A stretch of 64,000 nt of DNA from SpSt-501 sp037481615 (GTDB lineage Bacteria; Desulfobacterota; Desulfobacteria; Desulfobacterales; SpSt-501): the NCBI GenBank assembly GCA_037481615.1, contig JBBFLI010000002.1. One strand, written 5' to 3'. Made by a program: the position numbers and the translations under genes. The notes beneath the pieces are model-generated. The model ran no database searches, was not told where the DNA came from, and saw only the letters and a program-made list of their open reading frames with translations. Below, one piece after another: positions 27,933 through 40,300 of the stretch (positions within the stretch are counted from its first letter, which is position 1; each line of letters begins with the position of its first letter).

Positions 27933-28376
27933 TCAGGCTTCTTTGAACCCGGGCATGCGGAATCGCTCGTCGTTCAGCCGCCCGTTCAAGTAGGCCTCAA
28001 GCACTTCGCGGACCTCGCCGCTGACACCGCTGATCAACCGGATCTTCCCCGCTTCGAGGAGGTTGGCCAACGCCTCGCTCAGGGCGCCGCAGATTACCGT
28101 GCCCACCCCGAGGCGCTGCAATTCGCGGACCCGCTCGGCAAGCGAGACTCCCTCACAGGACACCGTGCGCGGCTCCCGATGGTCCCGGGTCCCAGGGTCG
28201 ATCAGCGCCATGCGATGGCAGGTGTCGAGGACCGGCGATACCCGGTCGCGGAAAACCGGCACGGCGACCCACCCGGGGGTCCGCGGCGGATGGGCGGGGG
28301 GAAGCGGAAACATGCCCGGTCCCGTTCCCTGCCGGCTCCATGCGCGGGGGCAGAAGATGCAGGGATGTTTCGCCAT
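27933..28376 (-). CDS. NifX/NafY-family (dinitrogenase FeMo-cofactor, 'orange protein' type) protein
   Basis: Protein of 147 residues with a NifX/NifB-C-terminal fold: WVAVPVFRDRVSPVLDTCHRMAL (about 33-55), the middle VSLAERVRELQRLGVGTVICGALSEALANLL and the closing IRLISGVSGEVREVLEAYLNG. Such domains bind metal-sulfur clusters during cofactor assembly or, in orange protein (ORP), a Mo-Cu cluster. An N-terminal CIFCPRA motif (residues 6-12) is an extra possible metal site. The ATG at 28376 gives this extension; a later ATG before FPLPPAHPP would remove it. It is divergent from the sigma-54 activator at 28612, the same pairing as in the cluster at 45-47 kb. Confidence 0.8.
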   Translation of the reverse strand: MAKHPCIFCPRAWSRQGTGPGMFPLPPAHPPRTPGWVAVPVFRDRVSPVLDTCHRMALIDPGTRDHREPRTVSCEGVSLAERVRELQRLGVGTVICGALSEALANLLEAGKIRLISGVSGEVREVLEAYLNGRLNDERFRMPGFKEA

Positions 28377-28467
28377 GGGCGATCCCCACGCCGTCGGCGA
28401 CCGTCGCGATCCGATCGGTTGCAACGCGTTCGCTTCGCGGTTCCAGGGCAAACCGGATCTGCATTCA

Positions 28468-28483
28468 AGCAATAAACGTTCCG
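28468..28483 (-). promoter_or_regulatory. Candidate sigma-54 promoter for the NifX-like gene
   Basis: The minus-strand sequence CGGAACGTTTATTGCT keeps GG and GC ten bases apart plus ACG and TTGC of the -24/-12 consensus, with two mismatches. It stands about 90 bases before the NifX-like start, in the gap shared with the divergent activator gene. Confidence 0.5.
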
Positions 28484-28611
28484 GAGCCAAAAGCCGTATC
28501 TTCCCCACGAGAAAACCATTTTCAATCAGGGAGCTATTCGGCTTCCGACGGGAGGCGATGACATCCGGCCGTGCGGTCTCAGGGTTGACAAGGGAATTCG
28601 GAGGGAACAGA

Positions 28612-30024
28612 ATGCACCCACTCGATCGCCCGACAGCCCGGAGACCCGGCACGGCCGACATGAAAACGAAAGCCGAAGAGATCGAGTTGCGCCACCACGA
28701 GCTGATCCTGGACAGCATCCAGGAGGGGGTCTTCACGGTCGACCTGGAGTGGCGCATCACCTCTTTCAACCGCGCCGCCGAGGTGATCACCGGCGTGCCG
28801 CGGGCCGAGGCGTTAGGGCGTCGCTGCTTCGAGGTGTTCCGGGCCGACGTCTGCGAAACCGGCTGCATGCTGCGGCGCACGATCGAGAGCGGCACGCCGC
28901 TCCCAAACGCTTTGGTCCACGTCTACCGCGCCGACAAGAAGCGCATCCCCATCCGCATCAGCACCGCCCTGCTGCGCGACCCCGCCGGACGCCCCGTCGG
29001 GGGGGTGGAGACCTTCCAGGATGTGAGCGCCCTCCAGGAACTGCAACGGGCGCTCCGGAAACAGCACCGCTTCGAGGACATCGTCAGCAAGAACCCGCGC
29101 ATGCTGAAGATCTTCGCCATGCTGCCCCAGGTGGCCGCCAGCGGCAGCACGGTGCTGATCGAGGGGGCGAGCGGGACGGGCAAGGAGCTCGTGGCGCGGG
29201 CGATCCATCACCACAGCCCCCAGCGCAAGGGGCCGTTCGTCGCCGTGAACTGCGGGGCGCTCCCCGACACGCTGATCGAAGCCGAGCTCTTCGGCTACAA
29301 GGCAGGGGCCTTCACCGACGCGCGGCGGGACAAGCCCGGCCGCTTCGCGCTCGCCCAGAACGGGACGATCTTCTTGGACGAGATCGGCGACATCTCCCCC
29401 GCGCTCCAGGTGCGCCTGCTGCGCGTGCTGCAGGAGCGCACCTACGAGCCGCTCGGTTCGGGAAAGCCCGTCCCGACGAACGCGCGGGTGATCGCCGCCA
29501 CCCACCGCGACCTGGGCCGGCTCGTGCGCGAGGAGAAGTTCCGCGAGGATCTCTATTTCCGCGTCAACGTGTTCCGGATCGCGCTGCCGCCCCTTGCCGA
29601 GCGCCGCGGGGACATCCCGCTTCTCGTCGAGCACTTCATCGAGCGCTTCAACCGCCTGCGCGGGCGGGCGGTGGCCGGGCTCTCGCGGGAGGCGATGGAG
29701 GCGCTGCTGCACCACGACTGGCCGGGAAACGTGCGCGAGCTCGAAAACGCGATCGAGCACGCCTTCGTCCTCTGCCGCGACGACACGATCGGCCTCGAGG
29801 ACCTCCCGGAGCACCTGCGCTCCTCCCCCCCGCCGTGCCGTCCGGCGTCCTCCGGGAATCTGCGCGAGATCGAACGGGCGGCGATCCTGCAGGCCCTCGA
29901 GCGCCACGGCGGACGAAAGCTCGCCGCCGCCCGCGAACTCGGGATCGACAAGAACACGCTGCGCCGCAAGATGATCCGCCTCGGCCTGCGCCCGCCGCCC
30001 GCGAGCCCGGGGCGCCGCGGCTGA
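28612..30024 (+). CDS. Sigma-54-dependent transcriptional activator (PAS-AAA-Fis)
   Basis: Enhancer-binding protein of 470 residues that remodels sigma-54 RNA polymerase. A PAS domain (about 27-140) has a cysteine triad Cys72, Cys81, Cys85 (C-x8-C-x3-C) also found in the paralog at 44858-46219. The AAA+ domain has Walker A GASGTGKE (185-192), the sigma-54-contacting loop as GAFTDA (232-237, a known variant of GAFTGA), and Walker B TIFLDEIGD. A Fis-type helix-turn-helix ends the protein (KLAAARELGIDKNTLRRKMIRLGL). GGAGGGA precedes the ATG at 28612; an ATG at residue 17 is the alternative. It is divergent from the NifX-like gene and probably controls the leftward block with its -24/-12 promoters. 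Confidence 0.93.
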   Translation: MHPLDRPTARRPGTADMKTKAEEIELRHHELILDSIQEGVFTVDLEWRITSFNRAAEVITGVPRAEALGRRCFEVFRADVCETGCMLRRTIESGTPLPNALVHVYRADKKRIPIRISTALLRDPAGRPVGGVETFQDVSALQELQRALRKQHRFEDIVSKNPRMLKIFAMLPQVAASGSTVLIEGASGTGKELVARAIHHHSPQRKGPFVAVNCGALPDTLIEAELFGYKAGAFTDARRDKPGRFALAQNGTIFLDEIGDISPALQVRLLRVLQERTYEPLGSGKPVPTNARVIAATHRDLGRLVREEKFREDLYFRVNVFRIALPPLAERRGDIPLLVEHFIERFNRLRGRAVAGLSREAMEALLHHDWPGNVRELENAIEHAFVLCRDDTIGLEDLPEHLRSSPPPCRPASSGNLREIERAAILQALERHGGRKLAAARELGIDKNTLRRKMIRLGLRPPPASPGRRG

Positions 30025-30047
30025 CCGCGGGGGGGGGGTCCGCTCCG

Positions 30048-33280
<3,233 letters not shown>

Positions 33281-33284
<4 letters not shown>

Positions 33285-34423
33285 GACGCAGGCTCCACGC
33301 GCATCCCGTCGGCGAGGCCCTCCGGCGGTGCGGCCACGTAACGCGCGCCCTCCGGGAGACCCGAAAGCACGACCGCCCGGTCTTCCCGGCGGGGGCCGGT
33401 GCGGACCAGGCGAAAACGGGCGATCCCGGCATCGTCGATCACGAAGAGGCCGGTCAGCTGCCCCTGCCGCAGCAGGGCGCTCTCCGGAACGGCGATGCGG
33501 GGCGCCTCGCCCACGGGGAGGGCGACGAGAACCGCGGACCCGGGCAGGAGCGCCGCCTCCCCCGGCAGCCGGATCTTGAGGAGCACCGTGCGGCTCGCGG
33601 GATCCGCCGCGGGCGCGATACGCTCGATCACGCCGCGGCGGCTCCTGCCCCCCGCCTCCACGCGCACGGCCGTCCCCGGCGCGACGGCGGCGGCCGCCGA
33701 CTCCGGGGCGTGAACCTCGACGAGAAGCCCTCCCTCTTTCTCCAGGCGCAGCAGCGGCCTTCCGGGCGCGGCGAGCTCGCCCGGCTCGACGAGGCGGGCG
33801 GCGACCCGAGCGTCGTACGGGGCCGTCAGGCGCGCGTCGTCCGCCGCCGCACGGGCCTGGGCGAGCGCCGCCACGGCCCGTTCCACCCCCGCGGCGGCCG
33901 CGGACGCGGCCTCCTCGGCCCGGCGCCGCTCGGCCTCGGCCTGCTGCCACCGCGCCTCGACCTCGTCGTATTCCTGGCGGCTCGTCGCCTCCCGGGCGAA
34001 AAGCTCGCGGTAGCGCTTTTCGGTCGCCGCGGCGAGCGCCGCCGCGCTGGCGGCGGCGTCGCGTCCGGCCCGGGCCGCATCCGCCGCCCGGCGCGCCGCG
34101 GCGAGCGCCGCCTCGGCCTCGCGCAGCCGGGCATCGGCCTGCCGGGGGTCGACGACCACGAGCAGATCCCCCCCGCGCACGCGGTCCCCCTCGCGCACCC
34201 GGACTTCGATCACGGCGCCCAGCGTCTTCGCCGCGATCAGGCCGGAGACCTCGGACTGCACGGTCCCGGCGACCTCCATCTCGATCGGCGCGGCGACGGC
34301 CCGGGCCACGGCGACGGGGGCCCGGACGGCCGCCGGTTTTCCCTCCACGCGGCCGGGCTCGATACGCTCGCCGCAGCCCACGACACAGAGCAACACCCCC
34401 AGCACTCCCGAGAGGATCTTCAT
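33281..34423 (-). CDS. RND efflux periplasmic adaptor subunit (membrane fusion protein)
   Basis: Adaptor of 380 residues linking the RND pump to the outer-membrane channel. A lipoprotein signal (LGVLLCVVGCG, lipobox Cys17) comes first. Then come the lipoyl-like half GLIAAKTLGAVIEVRVREGDRVRGGDLLVVVD, a long Ala-rich coiled-coil hairpin (about 95-195), the second lipoyl half DARLTAPYDARVAARLVEPGELAAPGRPLLRL, and a beta-barrel domain. The ATG overlaps the stop of the TolC-like gene by four bases. Confidence 0.93.
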
Positions 34424-35841
34424 CGGACCTCCCCGCCCGGTGGGTTCTTCCCTCGTAGGCCTTCGTTCTCCCCGCTCGCAAGCACACCCGCCGCCCGCTC
34501 GAGTTCGACCCGGCCGAGCACGAGGTCGTGACGGGCCTGGAGGTGGAGGCGCCGGGCGTCCTGGAGCGCCGCCTCGGCCGAGAGCAGATCGGCCATGGTC
34601 ACCAGACCCGCGGCGTAGCGCTCGGCCGTGATCCGGAGCGCCTCTTCGGCCTCGGAAACCGCATCCGCCGCCACCTCCACGCGCCGGGCGGCGCTCTCGG
34701 CCGCCGCGTGCGCGCGGCGGATCTCGAGCAGGGCGCGGTCCTCGACGCGCCGCCTCTCGGCCTGGGCCTGCCGCAGCCGGGCATAGGCCTCGCTCACGGA
34801 GGCCGATACGGCATAGCCCGCAAAGAGGGGCAGGTGGACGAGAGCGCCGAAGGCGTAGTGTTCCCCGGAGCCGGCGAGGTCCTCCGAGTGGGCCTGGAGA
34901 TCCCCCGCGAGTTCGAGCCGCGGCAGGTGCCCCGCGCGGGCGCGCTCCACGCGCTCGCGGGCCATCTCCTCCTGCAGGGCCATTTCCGCGAGATCGGCCC
35001 GGTGAGTGCGGGCGCGGGCCAGCCATTCGTCCACGGGCTCCGCCCGGCGGCGGAGCCGTTCCTCGGCCAGCTCCGGCAACGTGTCGGCGGGCGGCCCCGG
35101 CATCCCCCGCCGCAGCCCCATGGCCGCGGCCAGCGCGGCGCGCGCCGTTTCGCGACGGCTTTCGGCGTCGAGCCGCTGCTGCTCGAGATCGGCCGCGCGG
35201 ACCCGCGCGCGCAGGAGGTCGGACTTGACGGTCAGGCCGGCGGCATGACGGCTCTCGGCCAAGCGCATGTGGGCCCGCGCCGCGGCGAGCGCCGCCTCGA
35301 CGACGGCGACCTGTTCGCGGGCAAGCAGCCAGCCGGCGTAGGCCGCGGTCACCTCGGCGATCACCGCCTGCCGGGTGCGCTCGAGCGCGGACTCGGCCGC
35401 CCGGCGGCCGAGTGCGGCCTCTTTCCAGGCATGCCAGGTCCGGCCGCCGTCGTAGAGAGTCCAGGAGGCGCTCAAGGAGGCCCCGAAATCGCAGATCGCA
35501 TCCGGCCGGTTGAGGCGGTCGACGTCGAAGTCCGCGGCGGCAAAGCGTTCCTGGTTGAGCTTGCTCGCGAAGACCTCGGGGGGGTGGGTGGTGCGGCGGA
35601 AGGATCCCTGGGCGTCGAGCCGCGGCAGAAAGCCTGCGCGCTCGCGGGCCACGCCCTCCTCCGCGGCCTCGGCCCCGGCGCGCGCCGCGGCGATCGCAGG
35701 GTGCTCTTGCAGGGCGATCGCAATCGCGCGGGAGAGCGCAAGCGCGGCCTCTGCGCCATCCCCGGGATCCCCCGGCGACCCGACGGTAGGAAGGCCCATG
35801 GCGAGCAGCAGTGCAAAGGCAAACGCCTGCTTCCTGCCCAT
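34420..35841 (-). CDS. TolC-family outer-membrane efflux channel
   Basis: Outer-membrane factor of 473 residues. A signal peptide (about 1-23, FAFALLLAMGLPTVGS) is followed by the duplicated OEP helical repeats, with ALSRAIAIALQEHPAIAAARAG in the first half and YAAGLVTMADLLSAEAALQDARR in the second, the latter typical of TolC/CusC proteins. It is the first gene of the tripartite efflux operon (channel, adaptor, pump), each overlapping the next by four bases. No dedicated regulator is adjacent. Confidence 0.92.
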   Translation of the reverse strand: MGRKQAFAFALLLAMGLPTVGSPGDPGDGAEAALALSRAIAIALQEHPAIAAARAGAEAAEEGVARERAGFLPRLDAQGSFRRTTHPPEVFASKLNQERFAAADFDVDRLNRPDAICDFGASLSASWTLYDGGRTWHAWKEAALGRRAAESALERTRQAVIAEVTAAYAGWLLAREQVAVVEAALAAARAHMRLAESRHAAGLTVKSDLLRARVRAADLEQQRLDAESRRETARAALAAAMGLRRGMPGPPADTLPELAEERLRRRAEPVDEWLARARTHRADLAEMALQEEMARERVERARAGHLPRLELAGDLQAHSEDLAGSGEHYAFGALVHLPLFAGYAVSASVSEAYARLRQAQAERRRVEDRALLEIRRAHAAAESAARRVEVAADAVSEAEEALRITAERYAAGLVTMADLLSAEAALQDARRLHLQARHDLVLGRVELERAAGVLASGENEGLRGKNPPGGEVR

Positions 35842-36094
35842 CTGTACCCTCCGGAAAGACGTCTTGCCTCCCTTAGCCGATCACACGGCGGGGATCAACC
35901 GCCCCGGCGGCCGGTTCCGGTGCGGCGTGAAGCCTCGAGCGAGGAGCCCTTCGACGCCGGCTGCCCCGCATCCCGGGTGGAATCGCCTCCGGGCGTTTGC
36001 CGATCTGTAAAGTCCGTTGTAAAAATGGAGCCCGGCGACCCGCCGGGAGTATGCCGCTGCGGCGGGCGATCTCAAAAACAGGGAAGGTGCGGCC

Positions 36095-36565
36095 GTGAAA
36101 GAGGAATCCTTTGATTTCTTCCAGGATCATTCCGCGGTCTTTCTGGAAATGGCTTTCCGCGCCGATCGGATGGAACCCCTCCCGAACCCGGACGCGGAGG
36201 GCCGCAACCGGGGGGATTGCGGCGACACGGTGACGATCTGGCTCAAAACCGAGGGGGAGGAAATCCGTCAGGCCGCGCTGCGGGTCGAGGGCTGCCTGCA
36301 CACCGTCGCCTGCGCGAACGCCGTGGCCGAGCTCGTGGAGGGAAAGCCGGTCGCGGAGGCCTGGAAGCTCACCGCCGAGGGGGTGACCGCGTTCCTCGAA
36401 ACCCTGCCCCCCGGTCATTACCACTGCGCGGAGCTCGCCGTCGGGGCGCTCTACCGCGCGCTCGCCGATCTCCAGAGCCGGCGGCGCGAGCCCTGGAAGA
36501 GCCCCTACCGCAGGAGCCGTCCGGAACCCGGCGGTCCGGCTTCTTCGGGAAGCGAGGCGGCGTAG
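36095..36565 (+). CDS. NifU/IscU N-terminal-like Fe-S scaffold protein
   Basis: Protein of 156 residues with the IscU/NifU-N fold and all three cluster cysteines: Cys42 in DCGD, Cys67 in EGC and Cys111 in YHCAE, plus the conserved Asp44. An extra Cys73 is present. The first 25 residues form a lead not seen in IscU. The start is GTG, preceded by AGGGAAGG. No NifS/IscS gene is near. The last 61 bases overlap the end of the convergent GlcF gene, so the proline-rich tail after about residue 130 may be a late extension. Its client is unknown. Confidence 0.85.
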   Translation: MKEESFDFFQDHSAVFLEMAFRADRMEPLPNPDAEGRNRGDCGDTVTIWLKTEGEEIRQAALRVEGCLHTVACANAVAELVEGKPVAEAWKLTAEGVTAFLETLPPGHYHCAELAVGALYRALADLQSRRREPWKSPYRRSRPEPGGPASSGSEAA

Positions 36566-37824
36566 AGCTCGACGGGGTGGCGGACGGCGATCGCATCGCC
36601 CGCCTGGGAGAGCATGTCCGAGATCTGGAGCATGCAGGCGGGGCAGCCGGTCGCCACCACCTCGCAGCCGGTTGCGGCGATGCGCTCGCGCTTCAGGCGC
36701 CCGATGGCCTTGGAAAGGTCGTAGTGTGCGAGGTTGAAGCTCCCCCCCATGCCGCAGCAGTCGTCGGGGGCCTCCATTTCCCGGAGGGTCCAGCCGCCCG
36801 CGGCGGCGATCAGCTCCCGCGGCTCGAGAAAGACCCCCAGCGACTTCCTGAGGTGGCAGGGGTCGTGCACGGTGACGACCCGACCCCCGACGCCCGCCCC
36901 CGACGCCACTCCCAGGTGCCGCACGAGAAACTGGGAGATGTCCATCGTCTTTTCCGCCAGCGCGCGGGCGCGGGGGAGATGCTTCTCCCCGGAGAGGGCC
37001 GGCCAGAGTTTCTTGAGGGTCGAGGTGCAGGTCGCGCAGCAGGTGACGAGGGCGTCGAAACGAGCGGGGTCGAAGAGCGCGAGGTTCAGGTCGACCAGCC
37101 GGTGAAAACTTTCGAGGTCCCCCCCGGAGAGGGCCGGGATGCCGCAGCAGCCCTGCCCCGCCGGGAGAAAGATCCCCGCCCCGTGGTGATCGAGCACGCG
37201 CAGCGCCGCCTCGGCGACCGAGGGGAAGATCTTGTCGATCAGGCAGCCGGTGAAGAAGGCGACACGCGGCCCGGCGCCGCGGGGGGGCGTCTCCCGCGAG
37301 GGGCAACGGCGGTGGAAGGGGACGGCGGCGAGCGGCCGGAAGTGCCTGCCCGCCAGGAGCGGCGCCTGGATGCGGCTGCACGAGGTGCCCACGATCTCGT
37401 TCACCGGCCGGGCCAGAAGCTTCTGGAAGACGGAGGCGAACTCGAGGGCCCGGTCCAGCAGCCGGGGGTGGGCGAGCAGGCGGCGGAAGATCGCCTTCTT
37501 CGCGGGGGGAAGGCCGAGGTAGCCCGCAAGAATCGCCCGCGCCTTGAGAAAGATGCCGAGCACGTTCACCCCGCTCGGGCAGTTGGCGGCGCAGCTGCCG
37601 CAGAGGAGGCAGCGCTCCAGGCGGTCGCGCACGCCCTCGGGGTCGGCGATCATCGCCTGCAGCAGCCCGTCGAGCAGGGCGAGTTTCCCCCGGGCGACGT
37701 CGGCCTCGCGGCCGGTTCGGGCGAAGACGGGGCAGACGGCCTGGCACATGCCGCAGCGCATGCAGACGACGAGTTCCTCTTCCAGCCGGCGCAGGAGGTT
37801 GCGCAACGCCGCGAGGTCGGCCAT
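36505..37824 (-). CDS. glcF: Glycolate/D-lactate oxidase iron-sulfur subunit, GlcF-like
   Basis: Iron-sulfur partner of the FAD subunit encoded just upstream, 439 residues. Two [4Fe-4S] motifs are at the N-terminus (CMRCGMCQAVCP from Cys21 and CLLCGSCAANCP from about Cys72). Two CCG domains follow: FFTGCLIDK...GQGCCGIPA...TCCATC, and DPCH...DDCCGMGG...GCPACM. Such proteins pass electrons from glycolate or D-lactate oxidation to quinone or other carriers. It is separated by 39 bases from glcD. The 3' end overlaps the NifU-like gene on the other strand. Confidence 0.92.
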   Translation of the reverse strand: MADLAALRNLLRRLEEELVVCMRCGMCQAVCPVFARTGREADVARGKLALLDGLLQAMIADPEGVRDRLERCLLCGSCAANCPSGVNVLGIFLKARAILAGYLGLPPAKKAIFRRLLAHPRLLDRALEFASVFQKLLARPVNEIVGTSCSRIQAPLLAGRHFRPLAAVPFHRRCPSRETPPRGAGPRVAFFTGCLIDKIFPSVAEAALRVLDHHGAGIFLPAGQGCCGIPALSGGDLESFHRLVDLNLALFDPARFDALVTCCATCTSTLKKLWPALSGEKHLPRARALAEKTMDISQFLVRHLGVASGAGVGGRVVTVHDPCHLRKSLGVFLEPRELIAAAGGWTLREMEAPDDCCGMGGSFNLAHYDLSKAIGRLKRERIAATGCEVVATGCPACMLQISDMLSQAGDAIAVRHPVELYAASLPEEAGPPGSGRLLR

Positions 37825-37863
37825 GGCGATGGATTCCTTCCGCAGGGATCCGGCCGGACGCGT

Positions 37864-39252
37864 TCAGGCCGGGGCCGGGATGATCTTCCCGGGGTTCAGG
37901 ATGTTGCCGGGGTCGAGCGCCTTCTTGATGCGCTGCGAGTAAAGGATCGTGGCCGCGGTCGTCTCGCGGTCGAGAAAGCACGCCTTCGCGATCCCCGTGC
38001 CGTGCTCCCCGGAGAGGGTCCCCCCGAGGTCGAGCGCCCGGTCGAAGATGGCGGCGATCGCCTGCTCCACGCGCCCCCACTCCTCGCGGTCGCGCTTGTC
38101 GGTGAGAATCGTCGGGTGGAGGTTCCCGTCGCCCGCGTGGCCGAAGGTCCCGATCGACAGGCGATATTCGCGGGCGATTTCCCCGATCGCCCGCACCATG
38201 TCGGGGATCCGGCTGCGCGGGACGGTCGCATCCTCGAGGACGAGCGTGGGTTTGAGCTTGGCGAGCGCGGAGAGGGCGCTCCGGCGGGCCTCCCAGACCT
38301 TGGTGCGCTCGGTTGCGTCGCGGGCGACGCGCAGGGACTTCGCGCCGTGCCGGCGGCAGAGTTCCTCCACGCGCGCGGCATCCTCGGCCACCTGGGCGGG
38401 GTGGCCGTCCACCTCGATCAGGAGCATGGCGGCCGCCTCGACCGGGAGCCCCGCGTGGCTGTAATCCTCGATCGCGCGGATCGTGAAATTGTCCATGAAC
38501 TCGAGGGTCGCCGGCACGATGCGCGCGGCGATGATCGCGGCCACCGTCTCCGAGGCGCCCTCCGGGCGGTCGAAGACGGCCATCATCGCCTGCTGGGCCG
38601 CGGGAAGCGGGATCAGCTTGAGCGTGATGCGGTGAAAGACGCCGAGCGTCCCCTCCGAGCCGACGAGCAGTCCGGCCAGGTTGTAGCCGGTGGCGCACTT
38701 CACGGTGCGCGATCCGGTCTTGATCGTCTCGCCGCGGGCGTCGAAGAACTCGAGCCCCATCACGTAGTCGCGCGTGACCCCGTACTTCAGGCCCCGCAGG
38801 CCGCCCGCGTTCTCGGCGACGTTTCCCCCGAGGGTGGAGACGGCCTGGCTGCCGGGGTCGGGGGGGTAGAACAGGCCGCGCGCCTGGACGGCGGCGGCGA
38901 ACCGGGCGGTGACCACGCCGGGCTCGACCACGGCGTAGAGATCCTCCTCGTGCAGCTCGAGGATGCGGTTCAGGCCGTTCGTCACGATCACCACCCCACC
39001 GGGCAGGGGGACGGTCCCCCCGCTCAGGTTGGTCCCCGCCCCGCGCACGGTCAGGGGGATCCCGTTTTCGCCGCACAGGCGCACGGCGGCGGCGAGCGCC
39101 TCGCCCGAGGTCGGCCGCACGACGAGGCCGGGCAGGACCGGCTCGAGGGGGGCGGCGTCGTAAGCGTAGGTCAGCCGGTCGGCCTCCGCTGCCAACACGG
39201 CTTCCTTCCCCAGCCGGGCCTCGAATTCGCGGATCAGGGTTTGCGGGATCAC
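37864..39252 (-). CDS. glcD: FAD-linked glycolate/D-lactate dehydrogenase, GlcD-like
   Basis: FAD subunit of a glycolate or D-lactate oxidase, 462 residues. The PCMH FAD-binding domain holds VVRPTSGEALAAAVRLC, VRGAGTNLSGGTVPLPGGVV (about 68-87) and GGNVAENAGGLRGLKYGVTRDYV (about 141-163). The C-terminal domain has the FGHAGDGNLHP metal/substrate motif near 371-381 and SGEHGTG near 416. I chose the GTG at 39252 since AAAGGA precedes it by seven bases and family proteins start here. With GlcF it feeds two-carbon or lactate electrons into the respiratory chain. Confidence 0.93.
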   Translation of the reverse strand: MIPQTLIREFEARLGKEAVLAAEADRLTYAYDAAPLEPVLPGLVVRPTSGEALAAAVRLCGENGIPLTVRGAGTNLSGGTVPLPGGVVIVTNGLNRILELHEEDLYAVVEPGVVTARFAAAVQARGLFYPPDPGSQAVSTLGGNVAENAGGLRGLKYGVTRDYVMGLEFFDARGETIKTGSRTVKCATGYNLAGLLVGSEGTLGVFHRITLKLIPLPAAQQAMMAVFDRPEGASETVAAIIAARIVPATLEFMDNFTIRAIEDYSHAGLPVEAAAMLLIEVDGHPAQVAEDAARVEELCRRHGAKSLRVARDATERTKVWEARRSALSALAKLKPTLVLEDATVPRSRIPDMVRAIGEIAREYRLSIGTFGHAGDGNLHPTILTDKRDREEWGRVEQAIAAIFDRALDLGGTLSGEHGTGIAKACFLDRETTAATILYSQRIKKALDPGNILNPGKIIPAPA

Positions 39253-39272
39253 GGAACGGTCCTTTCGGGGGG

Positions 39273-40085
39273 TCACAGCGGGTGGTCGAAGGTGACCTGG
39301 ACGCTCTCGGCCCCCGCGAGGGCGGCGAGCGCCTGGACCTTCTCGACGAGTTTCGGCTTTTCCTGGAGCAGCGTGTGCACGGAGAAGCCGGTCACGAGGT
39401 GGACGCGGGCGGCGCCCTGCTCCACGGTGACCGTGAAGCGCGGGAACTCCTCGATCAGGTAGGATTCGACCTGGGCCTCGAGCACGCGGTCGTTCAACAG
39501 CCGCTTGGCCTCCGGGGTCATCTGAAAGGAAGGAAGGGCGGCCGCCTCCGCGAGAATACGGGCCGCATCCTCGATGCCGAGCGTCCCGATGTGCAGCAGC
39601 AGATCGTAGAGCGCCGGGTCCGCGGGGTCCATGCCGTAGAGGCTGAGCGCCCAGCGGCGCCGCTCCTCGTCGTCGCGGAGCACCCGCTCGCGGGCTTTTT
39701 CCGCCGTCGCCCCCGACTGCGCCATTTCTTCCTGGATGCGCTCCTCGAGATCGGCGAAGATGCGGACCTTGAGGACGGACGGGATGCCGCGCAGGAAGAA
39801 ATGGCCGGCATAGCCGTGGTAAATCACGTTGTCCTTCTGCACCTCGCGCAGGAGCGCGGTGCGGATGAAGGAGATGTACTTGCGGCGGTCGCGGCCGAGG
39901 CGCTCGAGGAGCGAGGGCGCCTCCTCGATCGCGCGCACCAGGCGCAGCTCCGGGATGTCGAAGATCTTCGAGGCCTCGAGCAGCACCTCGCGCGAAAGGC
40001 AGGCGTAGCCGAGGAGGCGCGCGGCCCGCTCGGCGACCTCGCTGCCGCGCCGGTAACAGCCGCGGGAAACGATGACGATGGCCAT
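39273..40085 (-). CDS. Cytidylate kinase-like protein with C-terminal BON-like domain
   Basis: Protein of 270 residues. The first 190 residues match the cytidylate kinase-like family (P-loop kinases of unknown substrate): MAIVIVSRGCYRRGSEVAERAARLLGYACLSREVL, NVIYHGYAGHFFLRGIPSVLKVRIFA, and the lid-like RRRWALSLYGMDPADPALYDLLLHIG. The classic GxxGxGK loop is degenerate (SRGCYRRGSE), typical of this family. The tail (about 190-268) looks like a BON domain: LNDRVLEAQVESYLIEE, FTVTVEQGAARVHLVTGFSV. The ATG at 40085 follows GGAGGCGGGG. It lies before glcD with a 20-base gap, so it may be co-transcribed. Confidence 0.82.
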   Translation of the reverse strand: MAIVIVSRGCYRRGSEVAERAARLLGYACLSREVLLEASKIFDIPELRLVRAIEEAPSLLERLGRDRRKYISFIRTALLREVQKDNVIYHGYAGHFFLRGIPSVLKVRIFADLEERIQEEMAQSGATAEKARERVLRDDEERRRWALSLYGMDPADPALYDLLLHIGTLGIEDAARILAEAAALPSFQMTPEAKRLLNDRVLEAQVESYLIEEFPRFTVTVEQGAARVHLVTGFSVHTLLQEKPKLVEKVQALAALAGAESVQVTFDHPL

Positions 40086-40300
40086 CCCCGCCTCCTTTCC
40101 CGTGGCCAAGGCTTTTCTCGGCCACTTTTTCGGGTTCGCTTTTTGCTTATACAGCAGCCGTGGGCTGTTTGGGAAGCCCCGAAAGGGGGCCGGCCCAGGT
40201 AAAAAATTGGCGCCGGCCTGTAACCTGCGAAGGTTTTCCCGGATCCTACCGTCGAAGCCGCGCAGGCCCGTCTGCCCGAAGCTGTTTCAAGGAGGACCCC

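Noticed and set aside
30025..30047. Run of G bases between the first activator and the RND gene as a structural element
   Set aside because: It is a short low-complexity run in a GC-rich convergent gap, with no repeat or hairpin that would support a function.
40146..40151. TATAAG on the minus strand as a -10 box for the cytidylate-kinase-like gene
   Set aside because: No acceptable -35 hexamer lies 16-18 bases upstream and the hexamer alone is too weak to support a promoter.
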